In this document: one piece after another, positions 21,640-32,205 of the stretch
Numbering within the stretch: position 1 is the stretch's first letter
Layout: each line of letters opens with the position of its first letter
Source of the DNA: Sepioteuthis lessoniana
Lineage: Eukaryota > Mollusca > Cephalopoda > Myopsida > Loliginidae
Reading direction: 5' to 3'
DNA: 64,000 nt
Assembly: GCA_963585895.1 (NCBI GenBank)
Contig: CAUZXS010005813.1
Location: 52,501 to 116,500 of the forward strand
Notes under the pieces: generated by a model
Told to the model about the DNA's origin: nothing
What the model saw: the letters and a program-made list of their open reading frames with translations, nothing else
The model's database searches: none
Made by a program: the position numbers and the translations under genes

Positions 21640-22384
21640 AATTATTGTATAAGATATTTAGTTTTAAAGTGTCGTGACAATATTTTCATCAACTCATTTT
21701 AACACTTGAAAATGATGTTAATATATAACTTTATTTCGATGAACCAAACTTTTTACAGTGTTTAGGTGAAATGTAAATAATGTTTTTCCTGTAATTTGTA
21801 CAGAAACAGACAGCTAAGTTAATTTACACAAGCTAAAATAAAACTTACATTTGCTACTTACAATGAACATTAATTAACCATCGGTAATTACATTCTTTCA
21901 TCAACTATTTTGTGCTTCTTTGAAGTTAGGTAGCATACTATAAAAAGCAAGTGCATTGTTATTCAGTTTGACAATATCTTAAGAAGAAGCTCGATCTATT
22001 AAGCAATGAACTTAAGTGTACATATGTTTATTATCAACCTACTTGTAAATTAATTCTTCAGTCAAATTTCGTCCATTTAATCAATGTTAATCTTTTTTCA
22101 CAAGCAGAATCTCCGGGACTATATCAGCTTTGATTTCATCTTCAGATCACAATACCACTCAGTCGACGGGGCTTTGAATATACTGTCTGCAATTCCTACA
22201 GAAGGGAAAGATCACCCTCCCCACCAAAAAAAAAAAAAAAGATGGTGTCCTGGGAATGATACGAAACTGTGTCTGATGGTATGGAACCAGTTCTGGAGTT
22301 TTGGCGAGCGTGAAGTACCTCTTTATTGGTATTACTCACAGCTCAAACCCAGATACATTACAGATTATCATTTTCTTAGTCGCT

Positions 22385-22416
<32 letters not shown>

Positions 22417-22440
22417 CCTAGTAGTAGTAGTAGTGTTTTA
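21640..22440. other. AT-rich stretch with a trinucleotide array
   Basis: It contains a run of AAAs at 22226-22240 and an interrupted (AGT)n array at 22386-22434. A 134-codon plus frame runs through the array as poly-serine and is not credible as a gene. Confidence 0.5.
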
Positions 22441-22444
22441 CTCC

Positions 22445-23122
22445 TAATGAGTTTTTCACACCAAATAACGATGGCTGTCTTTCACTGAAATCTGAGTAAC
22501 AGAATGCCTCCTCACGTCTCCAAGACTGTTTTGAGTATTCTAGCCGATTAAAACACTGCTGTGGTCTAAATGGTTTCAATTCTTTCTCCGATTTCCAGTT
22601 TCTCCAGTCTTTTTGTCCAAGCTTTTTGGGTCCGTTCCAGGTGCTTTAACTACCACTGGTATCACCGTCACTCTTATGTTCTATAGTTCTCTTGCAAGGT
22701 TCTGCTATCTTTTATTTTCGCTCAGTGGTCTGAGAGAACAGCAAAATCGAACTACATAAATTTTGTTTGTTTGTTTGTTTGTTTATGTTTTGTTTTTGTT
22801 TTTTTTTCTTTTTTTTTCTTTCTTTTTTGTAAATCATCACTTAGTCTGGTCTTCTGGCCAGGATTAGGTGATCCGTGTGTATCTCAAAAATCCCAGTAAA
22901 TTTTATGCTTCTCATTCTCTAAGACTGTTTTTTTTTCCATATATCATTTGGTAATATGGTCAAATTTTAATCTCTTGCTCAATTCTCAGAGATCTCTTTT
23001 CCCACTCCAATAGTGTCTAGTGTTTTGCTCCTTTTGTTTCAATTTTCTGCTTCACTTACCATTTAATTAATCGTTTATGTCTCCGCAAAATCTACACTTA
23101 CTAATTGATAGTGCATTATCAA
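22445..23122 (-). mobile_element. LINE-R copy 3
   Basis: Minus-strand copy reaching further upstream than the others. The 5' side has SKCRFCGDIND (23070-23100), the first half of a CCHC zinc knuckle, then an eroded region, then the ILWDFEIQTD-type segment (about 22860-22910), a (TTTG)n/T-rich insertion at 22755-22830, and the VTVIPVVV and ARILRR regions (22500-22690). Zinc knuckle followed by restriction-like endonuclease is the R2/NeSL/HERO arrangement. An RTE copy interrupts it at about 23127. Confidence 0.7.
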
Positions 23123-23126
23123 TTTT

Positions 23127-23640
23127 CGCTTGAGCATCATCATCATCATCATCATCATGTCGCCACTTCTCTCTATCATTCATCGATTCTGGCAGGTCCT
23201 CAGGACAACATCCCGTATCCTCACATAGCTGCTGTGTGTATGTTCGAGCTGGTCGTCCTGCTTTTGCTTGGTCATATGCGGGGGTCCATAGAAGTACATC
23301 ACTGATGAGTTCGTCCTTGCTTCTCCAGCAGTGTCCTGCGTGTCTGGTTCGTCTAACTTGTATAGTTTTCGTGACGGGAGGCAGTTGGCCGTATAGTTGG
23401 TGCCTTGTTCGGTGTTGCTGCCAGGACTTGTTCAATATTGCTCGCAGCATTCTTGTGTAATTGCCGTCTAGCTTCTCCTTCGGCCGTTTAGCTAGCGTCC
23501 AAGTAGTGCATCCATATAGCAGTATCGATACGACCGATGCCTGGAAGAAACTGCGTTTCATTTTATCGGTCAGGTCTGATATCCTTATGAACAATAGCTT
23601 ATCAACAGCTGCCCATGCCTTTGTTAGCCATGGCACTATT
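23127..23640 (-). mobile_element. RTE-like LINE copy R2
   Basis: A 189-codon minus-strand frame carries the RTE C-terminus: DKMKRSFFQASVVSILLYGC, LDGNYTRMLRAILNKSW, IQVRRTRHAGHCWRSKDEL, LWTPAYDQAKAGRPARTYTQ, CEDTGCCPEDLPESMNDREK. The last residues before the tail are deleted, so the frame reads through the (ATG)n tail (23135-23159) as poly-aspartate into LINE-R sequence. It is 5' truncated at about 23640. No clear target duplication seen. Confidence 0.85.
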
Positions 23641-23674
23641 TTATGCTGCTATCGAAAATATTTAGTTTCATTTT

Positions 23675-23792
23675 TCAAGTTTATTTTTCTTAGGCTTTTC
23701 CGGCTTATCTGGGGGTCAATTTCACTAGTTTGTTTTTTGAAATACTGGTGAAATTGACCCTGAGATGACCTGGAAAAGCTGAAGAAGAAACT
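23675..23792. repeat. Imperfect palindrome, hairpin of pre-miRNA size
   Basis: The left arm (23689-23725, CTTAGGCTTTTCCGGC... GGTCAATTTCAC) is the reverse complement of 23748-23784 with about six mismatches. Weaker pairing continues outward to about 23675 and 23792. The loop is 22 nt. It could be a small foldback transposon or a microRNA-like hairpin; no flanking direct repeat was found. Confidence 0.75.
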
Positions 23793-24919
23793 TTTGTTGT
23801 TTTTTTCTTCTAATTTCTTTTTTCTCACTTTTGTTATTTTTCTGTAAGCTTTTATATAACCATTGCTATTATTGGCTGCTGAAATTGGGGGGGGGCTTTT
23901 TTTAGGTGAGTATATCTCAAGTCCTTATATTGTTGCATCTACACAATCGTCAATGCAGGTGAGTCCCCCTCTTACTTCTGCTCTTTGTTATTATCATTTC
24001 TCAGGCCTAGAGTATGGTCATCAATTTCCTTGTTCTTTGGCTTATTCTTCTGAGTTCATTCCTTATTTATTTTAAGACTGGTTTAAAAACTGATGTCAGT
24101 TTTTAAGTGGGATACAACTGGTTTGAATTCAAATTGTTAATCTCCGCCAGCTTCTTTATTAAGCTACGGAAGCCTTTGTTTTTGCAAAAGCTCAAATTCA
24201 TCGAAATAACTGATTTTTCTACTACTATGAGTTTAAAATTTCCTTTACCGGTTAAAGAGACCAATCTACCCAGCTAAAATTACCCATAGCTGGGGTAAAG
24301 AGATTAATGCTTTATGTGAAGTAAAATGTAAATTACGTTGTTTACGATTTGGATTCTTTTTGCCTATGGTGAGAAAATTGTGAGATTTAATAAAACATCT
24401 GTCATGCAATGAATATTAGCTTATACTGAACCAACGATTTCCATAGCTCAGTTAATTGAGTAGCTGGTGTCGATTAATAAAAAAGGATTATGTGTTTAGA
24501 TAAAAAGTTGTGTAGGTTATATGCCTTTCCCGACCGCTGGATGGGTATCTCATGATAAATCCTACTATAAAACACACTTTTATCTGTTGTGGACAATGTA
24601 ATAAAGAGTATCTGGGACTAAATCAATCAACATTAAATAAAACTGTTTTAAGTTTATTGGTATAAGAATAAATTATTATCTTTCTTAATTAATTAATCAG
24701 TTCAGGTGCAGAGTGACTTCTACTCCAAGGTAGCTCTTTGGCACACGTTTAAAAGAGGTAAAAGCTGGGTTTATTGCTTCATCAATGAAAAGGGGTATTC
24801 GGACGAAATTAAGCAATTTTTGTACCCCCCACTCACACACACTTAAAAGAAGGCTTACATCATGCGAGATATGCCACATTCAGCCAGTTTGGTTTTCACA
24901 TTCCATTTTTACCCATATT
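23793..24919. other. Stretch without recognisable gene
   Basis: It contains TCCATAGCTCAGTTAATTGA near 24440, which resembles a tRNA box A region but has no box B. The word CTAAATCAATCAACATTAAA at 24618 recurs at 25721. Otherwise nothing. Confidence 0.35.
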
Positions 24920-25205
24920 TATCGACCTCTCCGCTCGCGGGTGATATGACACAAGGTCAATTTTTAAACGGAGTTTAACAGGTTTGAATTCAGAGTTTTT
25001 CTTCTCCTAGTTGCCTCGCCAAGGCCGAAGAACCCAGTCTGCTCTACTATTTTAACCATTGATGGAGGGAGAACAATTGGTTTCATACCTTTTCCAATGG
25101 TATTAGTGCTATGTGAAATGCAATCAGTCTCGTCCAGGATTTAAACTCATGTCGCCGTGTCCATTTCCAACGACGATAACCATTACATCACGGGCACCTC
25201 CTTAG
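24920..25205 (-). mobile_element. SINE-A copy, nearly full length
   Basis: Minus strand: head GATGTAATGGTTATCGTCGT with box B-like GAGTTTAAATCC, body GCACTAATACCATTGG and ACTCTGAATTCAAACC, end GGTCAATTT... GGAGAGGTCG equivalent. Several substitutions, including a changed box B. Confidence 0.85.
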
Positions 25206-25439
25206 CGGTTTTTTTTTTTGGCGGGGGGGTAATTTTCACATTCCGACATGGTAAGGACCGCGCTAAGTTTGGATTAAAAAACCTTTCTTCCCAGAATAAA
25301 CTTTCTGAAAGTAGGACGTTCGTTCTCACCCGACGAGAGAGTTAATTTAATTAAATAATCTATTGTTGTGTTGTTTACTTATTTCTTGAGACTATTAGAT
25401 TGTTATCTCACTACAATTCGATCTTCGGAGAGACCCCAG

Positions 25440-25690
25440 GGCGTAATTACAAATATTAAAGACTGTGACATCGGAGTAAGTGTGGTCGCGCTCCAGTTTG
25501 CTGTTGTGTTCTCTTTCGGACTGATAGCCTTGAAAAAGGTGTGAACTCCCTAATCCTCCCAGCAATAGGTTAAATATTGCCACTTCTGTTGTTTTATAGG
25601 GATGGCTTCGGCATTAGGCAACCCACATTGGTTGATTTGTCATTAAACAAGAAAATCAAACGAAACAAAAAATCTACGTTTTAATCAGTT
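25440..25690 (+). mobile_element. SINE-C copy, head partly lost
   Basis: GACTGTGACATCGGAGTAAG, TTCTCTTTCGGACTGATAGC, AAAAGGTGTGAACTCCC, TAGGTTAAATATTGCCACTT, then the tail GGCATTAGGCAACCCACATT and GGTTGATTTGTCATTAAAC. The order matches the other SINE-C copies. Confidence 0.7.
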
Positions 25691-25717
25691 GTGAGCAACA
25701 TAGCAATTAGTTACCGG

Positions 25718-26519
25718 TGCTAAATCAATCAACATTAAATAAAACAGTTTTAAATTAATTGGCATATGAACAAGCTAACTTCACTAAACTCGCCACCAAT
25801 ACTGATGGCGTTTTCAAATTAATCTATGAAATTAAAAACAATATTTTCTTTCTATATTTTTCTTCGCTTTGTTAAATATCACTTCCGCAACATTTTCACG
25901 ATCTTATTAAAAGCCGTTTTTTTAATTATGTTTTCTCTTCTGTTTCACTGTTGTTTTTATTTTAATAATGTTTATTTCTTTCTTTATTTTTTTTTTCTGT
26001 TGTGCTTTTGTATTTTACCTTTTTAATATCTGTTACTGGTTCGTTCATTTCAATCATGTGATAATTCGGTTGATCATTTTTTTATTAAGAATATTTGTTA
26101 AATTTTCATGAGGAAAAAAATCTCTTCTTTGTATTTTTATTGAACATTTTCCTCTCTTTTAATTTTTTTTAGGGTACTACATACTTTATTGATTGAATCA
26201 TGTTTGTATTGACAGATGAGTTTATTACAATAAAGTTATCTCATATGAAATAAAAATGTAAGTTAAAACTATGCTCATTTTATTAAACTAGACATGTATA
26301 ATTACTTACCATAGACCAGGTCAATGTAAGTAGGAAGAGACTGCCAAGAAAGATCTTACGCGCTGGAAGTACTTTACAATTTTGAAAAATAGCTTTCGAT
26401 TCTGACTCATTTGCTGAGCTGGAACAATGACCCCCAGCACCTACACCAGTAAACAATACTCAAATACTTCAGTAATATTCAGATTCAACCAAGTATCGAG
26501 TCCAGAACAATAAAAGTTG
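25718..26519. other. AT-rich stretch
   Basis: It begins with a ~55-bp segment (CTAAATCAATCAACATTAAA... CAGTTTTAA) also found at 24613-24670. The following phenylalanine-rich frames are low-complexity. Confidence 0.4.
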
Positions 26520-27530
26520 AGTTTTATGACATATCAAACGCATTAAGTTATTTAATGCCAAATCCTCTTTATACATATACGTGGTGCATTCAATAAGTTT
26601 CCAGACTTTTTTGTACAAGCATTTAAAATTGTCGTAGACAATGGAAATTCAGTATGTTATTGCTATACATCTTATGAGATGACTGACTAATTCTTATGAT
26701 TTCAGGTTCAAATGAACAGCTACAGCCGGAATTGGAATACACCCTACTTAAGCCTGATTTTCACAGCTGGTAAATTTAAAAAATGCAATCTGACACTTTA
26801 GAAGAACGATATGCAATAGAATTCTGTTTTAAACTTGGAAAAAATGCCTGCCACAGAAATGTATGGAATGCTTCAGACTGCTTTTCGACCATCTTGCATG
26901 AATCGAGCATCAGTTTTTGGGTGGCATAAGAGATTCAAGGAAGGCATGGAATCTGTGAGGGATGATGAGAGGTGTGGGAGGAGTAAGGAAATCAATAAAC
27001 CAGAGTTGATTGGCCAAAGGATTAGGGTTAGGGTTACTATGTTGAGGTTTTAAGGGAGTTCAGCAAGAGATTCCTAGGGAAGAGGCCAGCATTCTTCAAA
27101 TCGGGTCAGTGGCATTTCCACCTGGACAATGCACCAGTCCACAACTGCATCATTGTCACAGACTATTTGACCAAGATGGGCATGAAGACAGTTCCGCACC
27201 CTCCCTATAGTCCAGACCTTGCTCCCTGTGGTTTTTGGTTATTCCTTATGCTCAGAAGCTGTCGTTATGAGACAATTGAGGAAATGAAAGTAGCTGTGAG
27301 GAAGGTCATTGACACGCTCACACAAGAGGACTTCCATGGGTCCTTCCAAAAGTTCTTGGAACGGTACAAGTGCATTGCAGCCGGAGGAGATTACTTCGAA
27401 AGGAACAAGAGTTTCATGTGTGAACTACCTATAACGTGCCCATACGAAAAAGGTCAGGAAATTGATTTAATGATCCTCGTACATTAGATATATGTAATTT
27501 GGTTTGGTTGGGTTTTATGGCATATTTTTT
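26520..27530 (+). repeat. HT hairpin-tail modules split by a mariner
   Basis: On the left, TTTTATGACATATCAAACGC and TTATTTAATGCCAAATCC (26522-26565) form one tail module. On the right, GGTTTGGTTGGGTTTTATGG (27500-27520) starts the next. The mariner at 26580-27479 lies between two modules, like those in tandem at 50.5 kb. Confidence 0.8.
26580..27479 (+). mobile_element. mariner element 1, internally deleted (~0.9 kb)
   Basis: Termini CGTGGTGCATTCAATAAG and (reverse complement of the right end) CGAGGATCATTAAATCAA-type share the core AATAAGTTTCCAGACTTTTT. TA duplications lie at 26578-26579 and 27480-27481. The frame from 26835 shows the helix-turn-helix N-terminus (FGWHKRFKEGMESVRDDERC); a deletion then joins it to the C-terminal catalytic region (HFHLDNAPVHN, 34-residue-type spacing, PPYSPDLAPCGFWLF, CIAAGGDYFERN). 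The first catalytic aspartate region is gone and a stop lies at 27050. Full-length mariners are about 1.3 kb. It cannot encode a working transposase. Confidence 0.9.
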
Positions 27531-28042
27531 CTTTCTTCTATTCTTTCTTTTCTTTGCTTTCGTAGTTTTTTTCTCTTTTTTTTTTGCATGCTTCCTCTTT
27601 TTCTTTTTTCAATTTTTCTGAGTTTCTTTCATTCTTTCTTTCATTATTTACTTGTTAAGGTTCTCCTTTCTTTCTTTCTTTCTTTTTTTCTTTTTCTTTT
27701 TTTTTTGACTGCATTCTTTCTTTCTTTCTTTCTCACTTTTTTCATTCATTCTGTATTTCTTTGTTTCCTCTCCTATCTTCTTTCTTCTTTCCTCTTATAC
27801 CTGCTAATATTCATTCATGTTTCTTTTCTTCCTTATTTGCTTGCTTGTATTTCTTTCTTTCTTTCTTTCTTTTCTTTCTTTCTTTGTATCCTATTTTTCT
27901 TAGTTCATTTCTTTTTTTTATTTCTTTGTTTTCTTGTGTTCTTTCTTTCTTTGCTTGCTTGTATCCATCAATTCTTTCTTTCTTTCTCTCTTTCTTTCTT
28001 TCTTTGCTCCCTTTTATTCTTTATTTTTTTGCTCCCTTTTGT

Positions 28043-28074
<32 letters not shown>

Positions 28075-28124
28075 TGATTGTATCCATTAATTCTTTCCTC
28101 CTTTCTTTCTTTGCTCCCTTTTAT

Positions 28125-28160
<36 letters not shown>

Positions 28161-28260
28161 TGCTTGTTTGTATCCATTAATTCTTTCTTTCATTCCTGCT
28201 TTCTTTCTTTCCTTCTTTCTTTGTTCCCTTTCATTCTTTCTTTCTTTCTTGAGAAAATAT
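27525..28260. repeat. Long (TTTC)n-type polypyrimidine tract
   Basis: About 740 bp of pyrimidine-rich sequence, mostly TTTC repeats with islands such as TGCTTGTATCCATTAATTC that recur every ~70-100 bp. It reads as a 262-codon poly-Phe/Ser/Leu frame only because TTTC repeats have no stop codons. Confidence 0.95.
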
Positions 28261-28494
28261 TATTCTCTGTATTTTCTTCATTTCTTTTTTAACCTCAGGC
28301 TACAAATATATTTACACAAAAGAAAATATTTTACCTGCTATTTTTTAGTGATTATATTTTTTTAGAAAATTTTCTTTCCGATGAGAAAATTTTAAAAAAT
28401 GTCTGTGAATGAATTGATTTCAAATAAATGTTTTAAATGTAAACAAAGGTAAACAATACAAATAAATGAATTTCCAATTACAAGTATATCATCA
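28261..28494. other. AT-rich filler
   Basis: No recognisable element. Confidence 0.35.
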
Positions 28495-28980
28495 ACATCA
28501 TCATTAAGTCGTACTGATAGCAAAGATTACCTTGATTCCCATCGGTCCTTGCAGGTCATCCAGGTGGCATCCGGTGCACACTCACAGCTGATGCATGTTT
28601 GTCGTTGCTGATCGGCCAACATTGAGGAGTCCTTGTGTCAGAGTCCATAAGAAACCGTCGCTTATGAGTTCGTTCCTATTTCACCAGCAGGGCCTAGAAT
28701 GCCTTGTTCGTCTTCCACGGATGGTTTGTGTGATGGGAGGTAAGTAGCTGTACAGTTGCCGTTTTGTAGGGTGCTGCCACCATGATTTGTTCCAACAAAA
28801 GCATGCAGCACCCTTGTACACTTCCCAAAAAGCTTATCCTCAAAGTCCAACTAGTGCAGCCGTAAAATAGTACTGACATGACTACAACTTGAAAGAATTC
28901 CTGTTCTATCTAATCAAAGAGATTTCGATACGTTCGATAACTTGTTAATAGCAGCCCATGCCTGTCTCATGTGTATGTTA
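28495..28980 (-). mobile_element. RTE-like LINE copy R3, divergent subfamily
   Basis: Minus strand: VSVLFYGCTSWTL-type segment (about 28850-28880), KLFGKCTRVLHAFVGTNH (equivalent to KKLDGNYTRMLRAILNKSW), a GRRTRHSRPCW-like region, and a CATCAT-rich 3' end at 28495-28505. It is clearly related to R1 and R2 but much more diverged, hence a different subfamily or an older insertion. Confidence 0.7.
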
Positions 28981-28984
28981 ACTC

Positions 28985-29915
28985 TTTCCGTTCGTTTAAA
29001 TGGTTTTATGGCATATCAAACCTTGTTGGTTATTTAATGCCAAATCCTGTTAAAATATATGCTAAATATGTATAATTTTTAAAATAATTTGTTGGAAACA
29101 TTTTTAAACGAGCAAGAACTCATTTGTTTGCACACAGTTAAATTGTTTCAAATATTTCGAACAAACACTAATAATTCTATTTACTATTAATCATTTGTTT
29201 GTAAGTAAGTAAGTAAAGTTGTCTCCCTTTAGTCGAGGGCGACCAGAAGGCTCCCTTTTCAATAGCTACTTCCGGTCGATTGGTGAACACTCTACCTACT
29301 AGAATATGAGAGGGTTTGTACACAATCAAATAGTTTCAAGTATTGCTCTCCAGCACTAATAATCCAATTCAATATAAATTATTTGTTTCTACACAGATAA
29401 ATGCTTTCATGTATTGCTATTTAATATACTTCTATTTAGTATTAATTATTCGTTGCATACGGTTAAATGGTTTTAGGATTGCTATTTAACACGATTAGTT
29501 TTGTTAGTTCTAAAGATTTACTTGCACATAGTTAAATTGCTTCAAATATTGCTATCAAACATTAATAATTCGATTCAATTTTAATTATTCATTTGCACAC
29601 CGTTAAATGGTTTCAAGACTTGCTATACAACACTAACAATTCAGTTTAGCATCAGTCATTTATTTGCACCCAGTAAAATGGTCAAACAGTTCTATTTAAC
29701 TCATAGACGGGACCCTATAAGGTATTACCACTCCGTTCAGAGTGGACCTGAGAGTAACAGTGATTAAAGGGTATGCCCCATTACTCAAAATCTCCAGGGT
29801 TGAGCCTCAATATAAGATAAAGTTTAGTGGCACACAGGATGCTCTTTGTGGTGGGTCTTACCCTTCTACAGAGATGTAGTCAGTTCATTCTACAGCCTCA
29901 GCTAACTTGGCTGTT
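28985..29915 (+). repeat. HT copy 5, nearly full length
   Basis: In this orientation it starts with the hairpin module (TTTTATGGCATATCAAACC, GGTTATTTAATGCCAAATCC, 29003-29050). Body units of about 65-80 bp follow, each containing a version of GTTAAATGGTTTCAAGTATTGC and CACTAATAATTCAATTCAAT (29095-29700). The conserved head ends it: ACTCATAGACGGGACCCTAT, CCGTTCAGAGTGGACCTGAG, CTCTACAGAGATGTAG near 29875. A SINE-B fragment is nested inside. No transposase or RT frame. Confidence 0.8.
29203..29312 (-). mobile_element. SINE-B copy, internally deleted, inside HT
   Basis: GTAAGTAAGTAAGTAAAGTT is the family 3' tail; GGGCGACCAGAAGGCTCCC and TTCAATAGCTACTTCCGG follow; then the head (TTGGTGAACACTCTACCTAC). 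The middle and box B are missing, as in the 10.4-kb copy. Confidence 0.8.
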
Positions 29916-30344
29916 GATTTCAGTAGATGAGATATTGCTCCTGATGTATGGTAAATGGTTTATTAATTTATAAAGTTTGTCATTTAATATCGAGATGGCA
30001 CTTTCCGTTGGAATCTTATTTGCTTATTCTATGTTAACTATGAGCAAATAAATTAAGAAAATTACATGTAGATAAATAATTATTCTTATTTGTGTCTTAA
30101 ATATGTAAGACGTTTGCACTAACATTGTGTTTAGTCTTTTTTTCTTATTCATGTTTATCAATCTTTGTTTTATTCTTTCTCAATTAAAATTTTAATTAAT
30201 TTTTTAAATTTTCTAAATTTAAGCAATTTATAATTTCCTTTTAAGTTTTCATGTGAGGTGATTTATTTTTGTTTTTATGATTTTTTAAAAGTAGTTTGCA
30301 GCATAAGATTTTATTAGGAAATTTCCATTCAATGAATTTTCAAT
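29916..30344. other. AT-rich stretch
   Basis: Nothing recognisable. Confidence 0.35.
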
Positions 30345-30582
30345 TTTTTCATCTTCACTTTTATTCTTTTTTTCTTTTTTCTTTTTTTCTTTCTTTGTTT
30401 TTTTGTTTTTTTTTCTGCTGTGCTTGTTTTTTGTTTTTTTTCTTCTTTAGATTTTGTTTTATTTTTATTTACACTTTTTTTATTTTTGGGATGATTTTTT
30501 TCTTTGTTTATTTGTTTTGCATTAGGAGCAAGAAGCAAAATATAGTACATGAATTTACAAGTGCAATTGACCAATCTCTGAT

Positions 30583-30642
<60 letters not shown>

Positions 30643-30821
30643 ATTGTATAATTTCTTTCTTTTCTCTCTCTCTCTCTCTCTCATTCGTTCTCTCTATCTC
30701 TCTCTCTCTTTCGTTCTCTCTATCTATCTCTTCATTGTATAATTTCTTTTTGTCTTTCGTTTTGATATGATTTCTTTCTTTTTTATTTATTTGTTTTCTT
30801 TCTTTCTTTTTGATAGAATTC

Positions 30822-30852
<31 letters not shown>

Positions 30853-31150
30853 TGTTTATTTCTTTCTTTCTTTCGCTTTACATTTTTTTGTTTTCTTTTC
30901 TTTTTTCTTTTACATGTATGCTTATATTTTTTCTATTTCTGTTATTTTCGTTTTTCTTTCCGTTCTGATTTTTTTCTTTTCTCTTTTCTCACATTTTTCT
31001 TTCTTTCTTTACTTGGTTGAATATTTTCTTTCTGTCTCCTTTGTTCTTTTCCTTTCTTTTTTTTTCGTCTTTTCTGTTCTTTCTTTCTTTTCTTTTCTTT
31101 TTTGCTTATTTTTTTATTTTCCTTTGTTTGTTTTCTATCTTTTTTGCCCA
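30345..31150. repeat. Polypyrimidine tract with (TTTC)n and (TC)n arrays
   Basis: T-rich sequence with a long (TC)n array at about 30583-30632 and further TC/TATC arrays to 30740, then TTTC-rich DNA to 31150. Open frames here are compositional. Confidence 0.95.
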
Positions 31151-31356
31151 TAACCTATAATTTAGTGATATTGTTGATGATACTGGGGTAACCCATATTT
31201 GGAGATGACCTTGGGTTATTGACGACACTATGATCATCCATCTAAGAAGTATTTTTTTTCGGAAGCTATGCCCATGTTGGTATGGGGTTTTGATTATGCA
31301 AGGACAGACAATTACTTGCAAAAAATATTGTTTTGCCATACCAGCCTGCTAATTCG

Positions 31357-31358
<2 letters not shown>

Positions 31359-31449
<91 letters not shown>
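31359..31449. repeat. (TA)n array, left of SINE-A
   Basis: About 91 bp of alternating TA, continued on the other side of the SINE at 31716-31780. Confidence 0.95.
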
Positions 31450-31452
<3 letters not shown>

Positions 31453-31714
31453 GGGTGTAATGGTTATCGTCGTTGGAAATGGACTCGACGACACGAGATC
31501 ATTTCCTGGACGAGACTGATTGCATTTCACATAGCACTAGAAAGGTATGAATCCAATTATTCTCCCTCCAACTATGGGTAAATAGTAGGACAGACTGGTT
31601 CTTCAGCCTTGGTGAGGCAACTAGTCTAGGAGAAGGAAAACTCTGAATTTAAACCTGTCAAACTCCACTTAAAAATTGACCTTGCGTCATATCCTGCCCG
31701 AGCGGAGGGGTTGG

Positions 31715-31715
<1 letters not shown>
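31450..31715 (+). mobile_element. SINE-A copy inside a (TA)n array
   Basis: GGGGTGTAATGGTTATCGTC, GAAATGGACTCGACGACACG, GATTGCATTTCACATAGCAC, then a 12-bp deletion before AAAGGTATGAATCC, ending GAGCGGAGGGGTTGGTTAAT. Both flanks are pure TA, so the SINE apparently inserted into an existing TA array and no discrete duplication can be read. Confidence 0.9.

Positions 31716-31780
<65 letters not shown>
31716..31780. repeat. (TA)n array, right of SINE-A
   Basis: Alternating TA, about 65 bp. Confidence 0.95.
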
Positions 31781-31782
<2 letters not shown>

Positions 31783-32205
31783 AGAATTTCAAACTTCTAT
31801 TTTCCGACATAATGTAAATGCTGTCCGAATATTTGGCTGAAGAGTCAGTTGAGACGGGGGATCATTTCAAGATCTACAGAGATTCTAGTGTGATTATTCA
31901 GGTGGTCACATTTGACAAATAATCTCTTACAGAGAGGGAGAGACTTACGACACCCTACTGTAACCACAAGTGACTGTAAATCGGTATATTTTCTCATTTT
32001 TCCACAACACCAGCTGCAAATAGAAAATAAACGACAAAGCTTCCGTTTTTTTTAAAATCTAACGTTCTTACACAAGGCCTCACTTGTTGCCTTTATCTTT
32101 GCCTTCATTGACTGTTAAGACGATCACTACTCTACCACCAACATCATCATTGCTACCACGATTATGATCATCACAATTAACTTGTAGTCGGTTTTACTTT
32201 ATAAG
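31781..32205. other. Stretch without recognisable feature
   Basis: Mixed composition. No repeat family or coding signal. Confidence 0.35.

Noticed and set aside
22084-22488. 134-codon plus frame
   Set aside because: It runs through poly-A and (AGT)n as Lys and Ser runs; no recognisable domain.
27504-28292. 262-codon open frame rich in Phe, Ser and Leu
   Set aside because: It is a direct translation of (TTTC)n, which lacks stops in every phase. No coding evidence.
30296-31153. Long plus frames with SLSLSL and FFLSFF, and Lys/Glu-rich minus frames
   Set aside because: They arise from (TC)n and (TTTC)n tracts. Same for 32206-32599 and 55805-56035.
31268-31581. Tyr-Ile repeat frames on both strands, here and at 32.8, 33.8 and 37.4-37.8 kb
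   Set aside because: Translations of (TA)n arrays.
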